Shown here: in pieces, positions 62,743-64,000 of the stretch | Position numbering within the stretch: position 1 is the first letter of the stretch | Layout: every line of letters starts with the position of its first letter | Assembly (NCBI RefSeq): GCF_964204645.1 | Contig: NC_134031.1 | Span: 12,498,501 to 12,562,500, forward strand | Direction: 5' to 3' | From: Tubulanus polymorphus | Lineage: Eukaryota > Nemertea > Palaeonemertea > Tubulaniformes > Tubulanidae | Length of the DNA stretch: 64,000 bases | Program-made: the position numbers and the translations under genes | The notes under the pieces: generated by a model | The model's database searches: none | The model's input: the letters and a program-made list of their open reading frames with translations, nothing else | Told to the model about the DNA's origin: nothing

Positions 62743-63576
62743 TCAGACGCGATCTACCACACGCATTATTTCCCGACAGACATAGTGCATGGCCGACTTT
62801 TTGTAGTGGATCCCCACAAAATCAGAATCCGGGATATCTGGATGGTCGGCCTGTTGGAACCCGGCACGGAGGGCGAAGACGTTAACCCGGTTGATGTTGT
62901 TTACCCGATTGTGGTCACCACGCCAGCAAGGAGGGACAGGGGTCTGTAGGTGGAAAAGGGGAACAGAAGGGTGCTTGCCCTTGAGTAGCGCCAAAACTTC
63001 CGCCAACTCCTCTGTCGTCCTGCCATAATCGCCGGCATGGTTCATACCATGCGTGACCACAATCGCTCTTGCCCTAAAGGATACATGTGGGAGGTACTCC
63101 AACAAATCACCGAGTCGTTCACCAGGGTGGCAAATTGGAATCAAACCGCCGCTGGCCTTTCGCCCCGTAAACATCGAGTCTCCCAGCAACACGATTGGTA
63201 AGTCCTCAACTGCCCTCTGTTTCAAGTCTCCAAGTTTCGACCAGATGTGCGAGGAGTCACCACCACATTCGGCCAGGGCGTTCACTAGTTCCTGGCTGAT
63301 GTACTCAAATGCAGCTGTGCTCATCTTCGGCCGAAAACGTCGGGTCTTTGTCGTCTTGAGACCGGTTACTACCGCACCGGTTACTATGCGACCAGGATCC
63401 TCCACAAACGACTGTTCTACGGCAGAGTTATAAAGTCTGCCCATCTTGGCTCTCAATTCGCTGAGGGTCTTGTCCTGTCTGTGAAGAGTGGAACAGACTT
63501 CTTTCGAGACCTGCCGTTTAAGGGTCTGTGTCTCCTCGTGGAGGCTAGATAACTGGTCTAACTCGATACAGTCCAT
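62743..63576 (-). CDS. SGNH/GDSL-hydrolase-like protein of the LTR element
   Basis: 277 aa. The N-terminal 50 residues are helical and charged (LHEETQTLKRQ). The hydrolase core has block I IVLLGDSMFTG (Ser134), a Gly region PGERLGDLLEYL, block III VVTHGMNHAG (Asn179), and block V DFVGIHY (Asp252, His257). All catalytic positions of an SGNH fold are present. Such esterase-like domains are known from some retroelement proteins; the substrate here is unknown. Codon usage and GC are far above the Polintons. It is the last ORF before the 3' LTR. Confidence 0.75.
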   Translation of the reverse strand: MDCIELDQLSSLHEETQTLKRQVSKEVCSTLHRQDKTLSELRAKMGRLYNSAVEQSFVEDPGRIVTGAVVTGLKTTKTRRFRPKMSTAAFEYISQELVNALAECGGDSSHIWSKLGDLKQRAVEDLPIVLLGDSMFTGRKASGGLIPICHPGERLGDLLEYLPHVSFRARAIVVTHGMNHAGDYGRTTEELAEVLALLKGKHPSVPLFHLQTPVPPCWRGDHNRVNNINRVNVFALRAGFQQADHPDIPDSDFVGIHYKKSAMHYVCREIMRVVDRV

Positions 63577-64000
63577 GCTAGAAACAATAAATAGTTCAAA
63601 ACATGAGTTGGCTGCAACGACAAGACTAAATGGCGGAGATTCCGTTCATTCAGATACCACCCGAATCATGCAAGGTGGGTGGTCCCAAGCATACCATCAG
63701 GAGGTGCAAGGAGTCCGAAATCCTAGTCACCACCAGTTACAAATGATAATAAACTGTCTACTAAAACTAAGTAAATATATATACAGGGTTATATACAAGG
63801 GTACTAAATATATATATATAGGATTTAACCCTTTGATTTAAGGTACCGGCCCATTTCTAACCAGTAGCCTTTCCTCATGTTTATCCGGGACCAAACTTCG
63901 CGACATTTCTGGCAATTTTGGATCAGTTCTATATCAAAAATGTTGTTCTGCTCAATCTTGTCCGAGGCGACTGGAGGTCCTATAAGTGTGTTTGGATCCA
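63577..64000. other. Internal LTR-element sequence, nothing recognised
   Basis: It contains a TATATATA stretch near 63776-63820 and no domain I can identify on either strand. The upstream genes of the retroelement, if present, lie beyond the window. Confidence 0.4.

Larger units (their letters stand above)
62030..64000 (-). mobile_element. 3' half of a minus-strand LTR retroelement with an SGNH-hydrolase ORF
   Basis: It has a 193-bp LTR with TG...CA ends (minus TGTGATGG ... CGTTACA), a purine-rich tract next to it, an AATAAA signal inside it, and an ORF upstream. It truncates Pol-4. Reverse transcriptase and integrase are not in the window and would lie to the right. The family is therefore undetermined. 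Confidence 0.72.

Overview
This window is eukaryotic repeat DNA, almost certainly from an invertebrate animal. It holds no recognisable host gene. Nearly all coding capacity belongs to Polinton/Maverick elements (virus-like self-synthesising DNA transposons). They are identified by a chromodomain integrase (INT), an A32/FtsK-type packaging ATPase (ATP), a protein-primed family B DNA polymerase (POLB), capsid-like proteins, long terminal inverted repeats (TIRs) and 6-bp target-site duplications (TSDs). The species cannot be named from the sequence. The eukaryotic call also rests on non-LTR reverse-transcriptase remnants, an LTR element with an AATAAA signal, and large minisatellites.

The layout is a nest four levels deep. 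Pol-3 (remnant, 49906-51296) was hit inside its ATP gene by Pol-1 (window start to 49905; its left end lies outside the window). Pol-1 was then broken by three copies of a composite insert (CI): CI-1 2451-6988, CI-2 13359-20451 and CI-3 22680-45786. Each CI begins with an AGGGTTTTCT hairpin and carries a 31-bp palindromic minisatellite; CI-2 and CI-3 end in a reverse-transcriptase remnant. Inside the minisatellite of CI-3 sits Pol-2 (24304-40095), a full-length 15,792-bp Polinton with two 598-bp TIRs and a perfect 6-bp duplication, ATCGCC. To the right are about 2.9 kb of sequence with nothing recognised (51297-54239), the rearranged Pol-4 (54240-62029), and the 3' end of a minus-strand LTR retroelement encoding an SGNH-hydrolase-like protein (62030 to the end).

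Pol-2 gives the gene order. On the plus strand: HNH endonuclease, a 200-aa protein, a small membrane protein (frameshifted), INT, ATP. These converge on a minus-strand block that runs POLB, a 113-aa protein of possible OB fold, a penton-like protein, a second 113-aa protein, three small membrane proteins (73, 140 and 144 aa), a 462-aa protein, a coiled-coil membrane protein, a major-capsid-like protein and a C2H2 zinc-finger protein. The zinc-finger protein ends tail to tail with ATP across a large inverted repeat. Pol-2 has lost the middle of POLB, so it needs polymerase from elsewhere. Pol-1 and Pol-4 carry many nonsense and frameshift lesions.

The points most worth attention are: TIRs whose outer 406 bp are themselves palindromes; TIRs that have grown into the 5' end of POLB; a T-run plus TAAATG motif at nearly every start codon, like poxvirus late promoters; an inverted repeat at the convergent junction kept in form but not in sequence; and the recurrent composite insert with its stop-free minisatellite.
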